Positions 37,068-44,135 of a DNA stretch of 64,000 nt are shown here, piece after piece. A program made the position numbers and the translations under genes. The DNA is taken from NCBI RefSeq assembly GCF_946886895.1, contig NZ_CAMPJO010000003.1, positions 1 to 64,000 on the forward strand, written 5' to 3'. How positions within the stretch are numbered: position 1 is the first letter of the stretch; the number at the start of each line of letters is the position of its first letter. The notes under the pieces were generated by a model. It was not told the DNA's origin, ran no database searches, and saw only the letters and a program-made list of their open reading frames with translations. Origin of the DNA: an uncultured Marinobacter sp. (GTDB lineage Bacteria; Pseudomonadota; Gammaproteobacteria; Pseudomonadales; Oleiphilaceae).

Positions 37068-38324
37068 TTATCCACCCTGCTTGACATGCCTGAGCGCATT
37101 CTCAATTCGGCCTTCGGTGGACAGGCGCCCAAGGCTTCCGGCTGCCATCAGCTTGGGCAGCTGGCTGATATCCTCAAGCTGCGTCAGCTCGCTGAAGCCG
37201 GTACTTACATGACGACTTGCCACGGTGATAAAAGGCACCATCATTGGGCCGGCAGCATCCAGCAATGCCGGGTTGCGAGTGGTCACCAGCACATCGATAT
37301 TGCGTTCCTCACCCAATGTTTGCAGCATTTCAACCAGCATTTGAGCCCGGGAGGGGTGAAGACCGTTGTCCACCTCTTCGATAACCAGCAAGCTGCCGGG
37401 CTCCCGCGTTAACAGTGCAGTAACAATCGCCAGATAACGCAACGTGCCATCCGACATGCCCCGGGCGTCTACCACGTGCGATGGCTGGCTATCCCAGCCT
37501 TCTTCACAGTACAGCATGGCATCCGTGCCGAACTTGCCCACTGTTTCTGTCCAGATTCGTTTGATATCCCTTTCCGGCAACTGCTTCAGGTATTTCGTAA
37601 TCGTTTGCTCTACCTGAACTTTTCGCTCACCTTCCAGGCCTGCCAACACACCCGCCAGGTTTGCGCCATCTTCCATCAGGCTGTCAGAGAGTGCTGTGTA
37701 ATCCCTCATGTGGCTTGGGATGGGATCGAAAACAAATATCCGCACCAGTTTTGCCAAAACGTATCTCGCTGCCTCCTGCACTTCTTTGCGTACGGATAAC
37801 GTCTCGGTTTGGGCAAGAATGGTGTGGCTACGGCTTAAATCCAGGCGCTTTCCGCGGCCTTGCGTGCCCGTTGAGAAGTAGACAGGGATTGCCGGTGAGT
37901 CGGCCTCTTCCTGTTTACTTTGAAACAGGGCTTTTTCCTGCGGCTTGTTCGATCTGGGCCGGTAATTCAATGCAACCAGCTCTTCGGCGTGCACTTCCGC
38001 TTTGGTGCCGTTCACCTGCACCGTGAGGCTATAGCGATAATCCTGTTTGCTGTTTGTTCCACTCGTTACGATCGTCAGAGTGAACTGCTTTTCGGGCTTT
38101 CGGCAGACCCATTCAATGCCACCTCTCAAGGGAGGCAGATTCACATCTCCGGCAATCGCTGGGAAAAGGCCCACGCCATGGCTAACGCGGTTGAGAAAGA
38201 GCAGCGCATCGAGGGCATTGGATTTGCCGCTGGCGTTGCTGCCAATTAACACCGTGAGGGGGTCTATATAAAGCGTGGCCTCTGTAAAACTTTTCCAGTT
38301 TTTGAGAGACAATTCTTTAATCAT
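37068..38324 (-). CDS. AAA/OLD-like SMC-type ATPase
   Basis: 418 residues, ABC/SMC-type ATPase of the AAA_15/AAA_21 kind. Walker A is GSNASGKSN (residues 28-36) after the typical opening [20 protein letters not shown] signature-like DARGMSDGTLRYLAIVTAL and Walker B SLLVIEEVDNGLHPSR follow. There is no TOPRIM domain after Walker B as in OLD nucleases; the nuclease role appears to be supplied by the adjacent PIN protein. Relatives are common in phage-defence pairs. The ATG overlaps the stop of a short upstream frame as ATGA. Confidence 0.85.
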   Translation of the reverse strand: MIKELSLKNWKSFTEATLYIDPLTVLIGSNASGKSNALDALLFLNRVSHGVGLFPAIAGDVNLPPLRGGIEWVCRKPEKQFTLTIVTSGTNSKQDYRYSLTVQVNGTKAEVHAEELVALNYRPRSNKPQEKALFQSKQEEADSPAIPVYFSTGTQGRGKRLDLSRSHTILAQTETLSVRKEVQEAARYVLAKLVRIFVFDPIPSHMRDYTALSDSLMEDGANLAGVLAGLEGERKVQVEQTITKYLKQLPERDIKRIWTETVGKFGTDAMLYCEEGWDSQPSHVVDARGMSDGTLRYLAIVTALLTREPGSLLVIEEVDNGLHPSRAQMLVEMLQTLGEERNIDVLVTTRNPALLDAAGPMMVPFITVASRHVSTGFSELTQLEDISQLPKLMAAGSLGRLSTEGRIENALRHVKQGG

Positions 38325-38464
38325 GGCCGGCTTATCCGCATTGTTGAGATGCCGAAAGCATCCTGAAACATTTGTTGGTTCAATTCATTCAATGTTAACT
38401 CAAGTTGGCTTTGCCAGTCTGGTGACTGAAGCTTCAAAGCGTCTTCGAGTTTGGTCAGTGCCAT
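38321..38464 (-). CDS. Possible 47-residue small protein upstream of the ATPase
   Basis: A minus-strand frame ([13 protein letters not shown] onward, ending TMRISRP) begins inside the 3' end of rmlB in another frame. Its TGA overlaps the ATPase ATG, so it may be a coupled small gene or only a leader frame. It has AGG close to the ATG, but not at ideal spacing. Part of it lies in the 75 bases between rmlB and the ATPase gene. Evidence is weak. Confidence 0.3.
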   Translation of the reverse strand: MALTKLEDALKLQSPDWQSQLELTLNELNQQMFQDAFGISTMRISRP

Positions 38465-39533
38465 CCTGCACCCGCTGGCACCATTCCAGGTTATCAAGGT
38501 ACCACTGTACCGTTTTACGAATGCCGGTTTCGAAGGTTTCTTCCGGCACCCAGCCCAGTTCTTTCTCGATTTTTCTGGCATCAATGGCGTAGCGCCTATC
38601 GTGACCGGGGCGGTCTTTTACGGTGGTGATCAGGTCCCGGTAATGCGCTGTCTGCGGGCGGAGTTCCTGAAGGATGTCGCAAAGAGCGTGGACTACCTCA
38701 AGGTTCTGTTTCTCGTTGTGGCCGCCGATGTTGTAGGTTTCGCCGGGTTTGCCTTCGGTGACTACTTTGTAGAGAGCTCGGGCGTGGTCTTCTACGTACA
38801 GCCAGTCGCGGATCTGGTCGCCTTTTCCGTACACGGGCAGCGGCTTGCCTTCCAGGGCGTTGAGGATCACCAGCGGGATGAGCTTTTCCGGGAAGTGGTA
38901 GGGGCCGTAGTTGTTGCTACAGTTGGTGACCAGAATGGGCAGGCCGTAGGTTCGGTGCCAGGCTCTAACCAAATGGTCTGAGCTGGCTTTGCTGGCTGAA
39001 TACGGGCTGCTTGGGGCGTAGGGCGTTTGTTCGGTGAATAGGGGTAAGCCTGGTTGTCGGATTTCGCTTTGCTCTATCCGACCTACGGGGGCGGTGCCGG
39101 CTGCTGACTCTGCCAAGTCGCCGTAGACTTCGTCTGTGCTTATGTGGTGGAAGCGGAATGCCTCTTTGTGTGGAGCTTCCAGAGTATTCCAATAGGCTCT
39201 GGCGGCTTCCAGCAGGGTGTAGGCACCTACGATGTTGGTTTCTATGAAGTCTGCCGGGCCGTCTATGGAGCGGTCTACGTGGCTTTCGGCGGCCAGGTGC
39301 ATGATGGCGTCTGGCTGGTGTTGGGCCAGTACGCGGTCCATTTCGGCGCGGTTGCAGATGTCGACGTGTTCGAAGGCGTAACGCTGGCTGTCGCTCACTT
39401 CCGCCAGGCTTTCGAGGTTGCCGGCGTATGTGAGTTTGTCGAGGTTGACCACTTCATCTTGAGTATTCTGGATGATGTGGCGGATGACGGCAGAGCCTAT
39501 GAAGCCGGCTCCGCCGGTTATCAGGAGTTTCAT
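38400..39533 (-). CDS. rmlB: dTDP-glucose 4,6-dehydratase (with in-frame repeat insertion)
   Basis: 377 residues, slightly longer than usual. It converts dTDP-glucose to dTDP-4-keto-6-deoxyglucose. The NAD motif is [14 protein letters not shown], the active site STDEVYGDL, and the catalytic pair [10 protein letters not shown]. Two oddities are visible. Between STDEVYGDL and [10 protein letters not shown] there are about 11 extra residues ([12 protein letters not shown] region), encoded by a palindromic repeat. The C-terminus after CQRVQDG is [19 protein letters not shown] instead of the usual short SYQ-type ending. Catalytic residues are intact. Confidence 0.95.
   Translation of the reverse strand: MKLLITGGAGFIGSAVIRHIIQNTQDEVVNLDKLTYAGNLESLAEVSDSQRYAFEHVDICNRAEMDRVLAQHQPDAIMHLAAESHVDRSIDGPADFIETNIVGAYTLLEAARAYWNTLEAPHKEAFRFHHISTDEVYGDLAESAAGTAPVGRIEQSEIRQPGLPLFTEQTPYAPSSPYSASKASSDHLVRAWHRTYGLPILVTNCSNNYGPYHFPEKLIPLVILNALEGKPLPVYGKGDQIRDWLYVEDHARALYKVVTEGKPGETYNIGGHNEKQNLEVVHALCDILQELRPQTAHYRDLITTVKDRPGHDRRYAIDARKIEKELGWVPEETFETGIRKTVQWYLDNLEWCQRVQDGTDQTRRRFEASVTRLAKPT
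39056..39082. repeat. REP-like palindrome inserted inside rmlB
   Basis: Arms GTCGGAT (39056-39062) and ATCCGAC (39076-39082) enclose TTCGCTTTGCTCT, with flanks giving the GTAGGTCGGAT...ATCCGACA pattern seen widely as a mobile palindrome in proteobacteria. It is read in frame on the minus strand as part of RmlB ([10 protein letters not shown]). It differs from the GGGGTCAGACCCC family elsewhere in the window. Confidence 0.85.
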
Positions 39534-39591
39534 TTTTCGATTGCTCTGGGTTTGAGGTTGCTTGCTGGCTTTTGAGTGGGCGGTCTAAGGT

Positions 39592-39620
39592 GGGGTCTGA
39601 CCCGGGGGGGGGCAGACCCC
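39592..39620. repeat. Type I palindromic repeat, degenerate
   Basis: GGGGTCTGACCC, then a run of G, then CAGACCCC and TTATTCAAACCCC. The second GGGGTCAGACCCC arm has decayed. The flank overlaps the stop codon of the wzz-like gene (39625-39627), so the element also supplies the last codons of that gene. Confidence 0.75.
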
Positions 39621-39624
39621 TTAT

Positions 39625-40593
39625 TCAAACCCCTTTTTCAGGATTCAGGCTGTTTGCTTCCGGCTCTTTTCCGCTGCGGATGAAGGCTCGGATGAATACG
39701 ATGAATACGCCGAGCATGCCGCCTAGCAAGGTTGCCACGATGGCTATGAGCGCACGTTTGGGCTCGCTCTTTTCCTGGGGCACCACCGCCGGGTCTACGG
39801 TCTCGAACACATACTCCTGTTGAGCGTTGGCCAGCATCACCGTACGGGTCTCACTTTCGATAAGCTGATAGAACACTTGCTGCATGCCCGCCACGTTGGT
39901 GTCGTTCAGTTTGTCTTCGAGGTAATCGATTCGGGCGCTGGCTTCGGCCACGTCTTCCCGGCGCATGTGCTCGTTGATATCCGCCACCAGCCATTCGGCC
40001 CATTGCTGTGCCGCCGGGGGGGAGAGGCTTTCTACGCTGACGGTGATCATGCCGTTGTCTTTGTTCTCACTTACGTTCAGGTGGTTTTCCCTGAACGCTT
40101 TCACCAGGTCCCAGTCGATTGGCTTGTAGCTTTCACCCTCTTCGTCGGTGAGCCATTCGTTGGTGTCGGGGTTGTACACGTCGCGGTCATAAACCCAGGT
40201 TTGGTTTTTAACATTCCACCCTTCGGTGGCCATGAGTGGCACTTCCAGGTTATGGCGCCGGATGAAATCCGCCAGGAAGGCGCGGGATTGCAGCACTTCC
40301 CGGGCGATGACCGTCTGGTTGGAGCCGCCACCGCCGAGGCTGATGCCCGCAAGGCTGGCCAGGCCACCAAGTTGGCCAGCGAGGCCGCTTACGCCGCCCT
40401 CTTCGTTGGCGGGCGCGAGCAGTACGCTGGCCTGGTAGATATTGGGCTTGTAGAGGGCGTAGGCGACGCCGGCGACGGCGAAGACGAAGGTAATGGCGAT
40501 GATCAGCCATTTGCCGGCCCAGAGGGTGGCGAAGAGTTCGCGAAGGTCGATTTCGTCGTCTGGGTAGTGCTGGGGGTCTGGTGTTTGGGTCAT
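39625..40593 (-). CDS. Polysaccharide chain-length determinant (Wzz-like)
   Basis: 322 residues, Wzz domain protein with two membrane helices (about 32-52 and 285-305) flanking a periplasmic coiled region. EIDLRELFATLWAGKWLII opens the first helix. Glycine-rich GQLGGLASLAGISLGGG and the Pro-rich entry to the second helix (VPQEKSEPKRALI) are typical. No C-terminal tyrosine-kinase domain is present. It controls polymer length with the EpsG-type polymerase. Confidence 0.9.
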   Translation of the reverse strand: MTQTPDPQHYPDDEIDLRELFATLWAGKWLIIAITFVFAVAGVAYALYKPNIYQASVLLAPANEEGGVSGLAGQLGGLASLAGISLGGGGSNQTVIAREVLQSRAFLADFIRRHNLEVPLMATEGWNVKNQTWVYDRDVYNPDTNEWLTDEEGESYKPIDWDLVKAFRENHLNVSENKDNGMITVSVESLSPPAAQQWAEWLVADINEHMRREDVAEASARIDYLEDKLNDTNVAGMQQVFYQLIESETRTVMLANAQQEYVFETVDPAVVPQEKSEPKRALIAIVATLLGGMLGVFIVFIRAFIRSGKEPEANSLNPEKGV

Positions 40594-40605
40594 AGAGATT
40601 TTTTA

Positions 40606-40627
40606 GCCACGGAAGGGCACGGAAAAA
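40606..40627. repeat. CACGGAA repeat, half copy
   Basis: GCCACGGAAGGGCACGGAAA matches one arm of the full hairpin at 41284-41371. It lies between the wzz-like start and the yafQ-like stop. With the full copy on the other side, it brackets the toxin-antitoxin pair. Confidence 0.72.
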
Positions 40628-40637
40628 TTAATAAAAA

Positions 40638-40922
40638 CTAGAAAAGCTCACTGTGACTGCCGATTCTGGCGAGCTGTAAGGCACCATCATGCAATCTGTA
40701 GATTAGCACCAGATCCGGCATCACATGGCAGTCCCTGAAGCCTTGCCAGTTGCCTATAAGAGGGTGATCAACGTGCTTTTCGCCCAGTGGCTCGTCGCGC
40801 TGTAACATCGAGATGACACGGCACACTTCAACAATGTCTGGAATGGACCGTTTCGTTATTTTTCGGAAGTCTTTTTTAAACTGCGTCGAATACTCAAGGT
40901 TGTGCATGTGTGACTTTGCCAT
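40638..40922 (-). CDS. YafQ-family mRNA interferase toxin
   Basis: 94 residues, RelE/ParE superfamily, YafQ type. The family cleaves mRNA on the ribosome. SHMHNLEYSTQFKKDFRKI, then LGEKHVDHPLIGNWQGFRDC and the C-terminal His in RIGSHSELF correspond to YafQ catalytic positions. It overlaps the antitoxin by about 29 bases, in the usual antitoxin-first order. A second in-frame ATG (40907, MHNLEYS) is a possible shorter start. Confidence 0.88.
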   Translation of the reverse strand: MAKSHMHNLEYSTQFKKDFRKITKRSIPDIVEVCRVISMLQRDEPLGEKHVDHPLIGNWQGFRDCHVMPDLVLIYRLHDGALQLARIGSHSELF

Positions 40923-41178
40923 CCGTGACGTCTGTTACAAGGCTATCCAGTGACTCCGCACTGTGCCCTTTGCCTTCCAGCAGTTCCTGCATGGCGGCAA
41001 CGCTTGTTTCGTTCGGTTGGGGCGCTTTCAGTTCAAACGGGATTCCCCCGTAATTGATCACGGCCCGGGCAAACAGCTTGATTGCCTGTGAAGGGCTAAG
41101 CCCCACCTCGTCGCAAATAGTTGAGAACGCGACTTTGGTGTCGTGGTCGATGCGGGTGCTAAGCATGTCGGTCTTCAT
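40894..41178 (-). CDS. RelB/DinJ-family antitoxin
   Basis: About 94 residues. The N-terminal ribbon-helix-helix (MLSTRIDHDTKVAFSTICDE, then VGLSPSQAIKLFARAVINYG) is typical of DinJ. The ATG at 41178 has GGAGAG about 7 bases upstream; an ATG at 41202 would give a nearly leaderless transcript from the predicted promoter. It pairs with the YafQ-like toxin and probably represses the operon at the palindrome at 41211-41218. Confidence 0.88.
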   Translation of the reverse strand: MKTDMLSTRIDHDTKVAFSTICDEVGLSPSQAIKLFARAVINYGGIPFELKAPQPNETSVAAMQELLEGKGHSAESLDSLVTDVTDGKVTHAQP

Positions 41179-41209
41179 TGGGCTCTCCGTTTGTGCTGCC
41201 ATGTCTTAC

Positions 41210-41218
41210 ATTGTACAA
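41210..41218 (-). promoter_or_regulatory. Candidate dinJ promoter/operator palindrome
   Basis: TTGTACAA (41211-41218) is a perfect 8-base palindrome upstream of the antitoxin. On the minus strand it overlaps TACAAT, a good -10 box. No -35 at standard spacing is obvious. This placement suits autorepression by the DinJ/YafQ complex. Confidence 0.45.
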
Positions 41219-41283
41219 CATTTGTCGTGCAAACGCAGTCTTAAGACCGGTCACAATGTCAGATTGACCTGAGTGCGGTTTTT

Positions 41284-41371
41284 GCCACGGAATCCACGGA
41301 AGGGCACGGAAAAATAAAGAGACAAATTGGTTCTAATCTTTTCTTCCGTGCTCTTCCGCGGATTCCGTGGC
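41284..41371. repeat. CACGGAA hairpin repeat, full copy
   Basis: The left arm spans 41284-41311 (starts GCCACGGAATCCACGG) and the right arm 41344-41371 (ends GGATTCCGTGGC). The 28-base arms differ at two positions. They enclose a 32-base AT-rich loop. The right edge is 10 bases from the stop of the wza-like gene, so it could also terminate transcription or protect the 3' end of the mRNA. Confidence 0.88.
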
Positions 41372-41381
41372 AAATCAGCCC

Positions 41382-44018
41382 TTAAAGGTTGCCTACGGCG
41401 GCAGCACCCAGGGCCATCTGATAGACGATCTGGCTGACGTTGGTCCAGAGTTCGAGCTGGTTCAGGCGGTCTACGTCGATGGGGACGATGATGGTGTCGC
41501 CAGGCTGCAGTTGCTGGCTGCGGCCGCCGAACCAGGCGCTTTGTTCCGGCAGCATCACGGAGCCGTCGGCTTTCACGACGTAGATCCGGTCTTCGTCGGC
41601 CTGGCGGGTGGGGCCGCCACTGCGTTCGAGGTAGTCATCCACGGTGAGGCCGGCGGTGTGCAGGTGGCTGGTGGGGAACTGCACTTCGCCGAATACGCTC
41701 ACGGCCTGCGGGATGGCCGGTACGGTGAGTTCGTCGCCGTCCTGCAGGCGAATGGGCTGGTAGCCGCTGTCGGCCAGTACGGCGGGCAGGTTGATCACCA
41801 TGCGGCCGACGGGGCGGCTGCTTTGAACATCTTCGAGCAGGCCACGCACCTGGTCCACTTGCTGGGCTTTCTTGCCACCGAAGCCATCGCCTTCCAGCTG
41901 TACGCCCAGCAGGTCGCCTTTCAGCCGTTCCTCGGCCTCCCTCAGTCTCTGGGCTTCCAGTTGGCGGAGTTTTTCCCGGGTGAAGACGGCGCCCCGTGGG
42001 AAGGCGTTGTTGGTGAGGCCGCCGGCACGTTCAATAACGTGCTCAAGGGTTTCGCCTTCCCGGAAGGTATATTCGCCGGGGTAAAGTACTTCGCCGCTCA
42101 GGGTGACGGTTCGCGTTGTTCCGAACGAGGGTACGGATTTGATCAGCAGCCGGTCGCGGCTTTGCAGTCGGATATCGCTGGTGTTGAGCATTGCCTTGGT
42201 AAGGTCTACCTCTATGATGCGGGTTTGCTCCACGCCGTTGTCGTCGGTGTAGCGCCGGGCCAGTTCGGCGGAATACAGGGAGGCGGAATCGGTGAGCCCG
42301 CCGGCCACGAAGATGGCGTCTTTCACGGTGCCGGAGACCGGCAACGGGTATTCGCCGGGGTACCGGACCGGGCCTGAAATGCCCATGATTTGTTGCGGGC
42401 TGTTGGGGCCTGCTTGGGATTTCAGGCGTTTGATGACTGGCGCGAACAGTGTCTCTCTCGAATAGTTCCGGGCTTTCCTTTTTAGCTCTTTCTGATCGCG
42501 AGCCTCCTCTTCCGATATATCTGTCTGCTGATTCCCTTCCGGTGGAATGCCTTCCGCTGACTCTGACTCCCTCTCTCTCTGCCTGTCTCCCCGCTCTGTG
42601 ATATCAAGCTCAAACGACACTTTTCCGGCGTTGGTGAAGAACAGTAACTGGTCTTTTTCCTGCAGGATCAGGTCTTCCGGGCTGCCCGGCTGGGTGACGG
42701 CGGCTTTCAGCTCCAGGTTGAGCACGGAAATACGGTGGGTCTCCGGGTCGGTTCTCACGATGGCGGCGTAGTTGGTGTCTGCGAAGGAGAGCAGGCCTGC
42801 ATCCAGGTTGCGGATAACGGAGCTCACGCGCATGCCGGGCACCCAGGCGTATTTACCGGTACGGGTGGCGGCGCCTTTGATTTCAATGTACTGGCCAGTC
42901 ACGTCGGCGATGGAGGCAACGGTAACCCGGTCTCCGGACTGCACCCGGGCGTTTTTCCCGGTGGCCTGGGTGAGGTCTGCTTCGGCAATGATGCGCAGGT
43001 AATCCTCGTTGGTGCGTTCAATTTTGGTGATCTGCGGGTAGGCCTGGGGGGTGAGGCCGCCGGCCAGGCGCACCAGTTCCTGGAGGCTGGTTTGCGTGCC
43101 GATTTCGTACAGGGCCGGGCGATACACTTCACCGCCGATGCCCGCCCGGGGGCCGACGGGGGGAATAAAGATTACGTCGCCGGCCTGCAGGCGGGCATCG
43201 TCTGAGGTGTCGCCTTTCAGCAGCAGGTCGTAAAGATCCAGGGTGCCGATCAGTTTGCCATCGCGCTTGTGCTGCACGTTACGGAGGGAGCCGGTGTTTT
43301 TAATGCCACCAGAGACGTACAGCGCGTTGGTGATGGTGGAAAGCGAGCTTACGCTGTAGGAGCCGGGCGTTCTGGCTTCGCCCAGGATAAACACGCGCAT
43401 GCTGCGTAACTCCCCCAGGGACACCGCCGCTTTTACGCCAATGTACTGCTCTGATACGAGCTGGGTAAGCTGGTCCCGGACCTGCTGAAAGTTTTGCCCC
43501 GCCACAGACACCGGGCCGCGTTCCGGGAAATCGATGGTGCCATCGCGAGACACCGGCAGCTCAAGCTGCTTGTTCTGGTTGCCCCAGAGTTGAACCCGGA
43601 GCACATCGCCCGGGCCGAGGGTGTATTCGGAGGGTACCGGGATTTCGGTAACCGGCGCAAAGGTGGTTGGTTCGCCGGCAAAGAGGTTGTAACCGAAAGG
43701 CTTGAGGCCTCCCGGCTCTTCACCACCTTTTTCGCTGATTTGCCGGTTCTGTTCTTCGTCGCCGGTGCCGTTCTGGCCTGTTTCCCCTTGCTGGTTGCCG
43801 TTGGCCGGCCGAACCACATCTATCTCCTGAGGGCGCTGGTTCTGGAGGTTGCCCGCTTGCAGGCTGTCCAGGTCCACGCCGTATTGCCGTGCCAGGGCTT
43901 CCTGCTGTGCCTGCGGGAGGCTTTTGAATTGTTCGATCTGGGCGGGGGTGATGGACTGGGCGCTGGCTGCCATGGGGAGCAGGAAGGCCGCGGTTGCGAG
44001 TAGGCTTTTCAGGTTCAC
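41382..44018 (-). CDS. Outer-membrane polysaccharide export protein with SLBB repeats (Wza-like)
   Basis: 878 residues, large for the family. A signal peptide is at residues 1-20 (LLATAAFLLPMAASA). A Poly_export domain starts near YTLGPGDVLRVQLWG (about 133-147), followed by several SLBB domains (GEARTPGSYSVSSLS, SGPVRYPGEYPLPVSG, SGEVLYPGEYTFREGE, FGEVQFPTSHLHTAGL). No lipobox Cys follows the signal. This resembles long SLBB exporters of capsule and slime. GTG start. Confidence 0.92.
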   Translation of the reverse strand: MNLKSLLATAAFLLPMAASAQSITPAQIEQFKSLPQAQQEALARQYGVDLDSLQAGNLQNQRPQEIDVVRPANGNQQGETGQNGTGDEEQNRQISEKGGEEPGGLKPFGYNLFAGEPTTFAPVTEIPVPSEYTLGPGDVLRVQLWGNQNKQLELPVSRDGTIDFPERGPVSVAGQNFQQVRDQLTQLVSEQYIGVKAAVSLGELRSMRVFILGEARTPGSYSVSSLSTITNALYVSGGIKNTGSLRNVQHKRDGKLIGTLDLYDLLLKGDTSDDARLQAGDVIFIPPVGPRAGIGGEVYRPALYEIGTQTSLQELVRLAGGLTPQAYPQITKIERTNEDYLRIIAEADLTQATGKNARVQSGDRVTVASIADVTGQYIEIKGAATRTGKYAWVPGMRVSSVIRNLDAGLLSFADTNYAAIVRTDPETHRISVLNLELKAAVTQPGSPEDLILQEKDQLLFFTNAGKVSFELDITERGDRQRERESESAEGIPPEGNQQTDISEEEARDQKELKRKARNYSRETLFAPVIKRLKSQAGPNSPQQIMGISGPVRYPGEYPLPVSGTVKDAIFVAGGLTDSASLYSAELARRYTDDNGVEQTRIIEVDLTKAMLNTSDIRLQSRDRLLIKSVPSFGTTRTVTLSGEVLYPGEYTFREGETLEHVIERAGGLTNNAFPRGAVFTREKLRQLEAQRLREAEERLKGDLLGVQLEGDGFGGKKAQQVDQVRGLLEDVQSSRPVGRMVINLPAVLADSGYQPIRLQDGDELTVPAIPQAVSVFGEVQFPTSHLHTAGLTVDDYLERSGGPTRQADEDRIYVVKADGSVMLPEQSAWFGGRSQQLQPGDTIIVPIDVDRLNQLELWTNVSQIVYQMALGAAAVGNL

Positions 44019-44055
44019 GGGTTATTTAGATCCGGGAGTTGGGAGTTTGGACGGT

Positions 44056-44068
44056 GGGGTCTGACCCC
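44056..44068. repeat. Single GGGGTCTGACCCC palindrome
   Basis: One isolated 13-base palindrome, 23 bases from the full type I copy at 44091, between the wza-like and wzi-like genes. Confidence 0.75.
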
Positions 44069-44090
44069 TTGTTCTGGGCTGGGCAAAGTT

Positions 44091-44118
44091 GGGGTCTGAC
44101 CCCAAGGGGTCAGACCCC
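44091..44118. repeat. Type I GGGGTCTGACCCC palindromic repeat
   Basis: GGGGTCTGACCCC-AA-GGGGTCAGACCCC, with left flank GGGCAAAGTT (as at position 11) and right flank TAATTCAGCCCC. It ends 18 bases from the stop of the wzi-like gene. Confidence 0.9.
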
Positions 44119-44135
44119 TAATTCAGCCCCTGATT

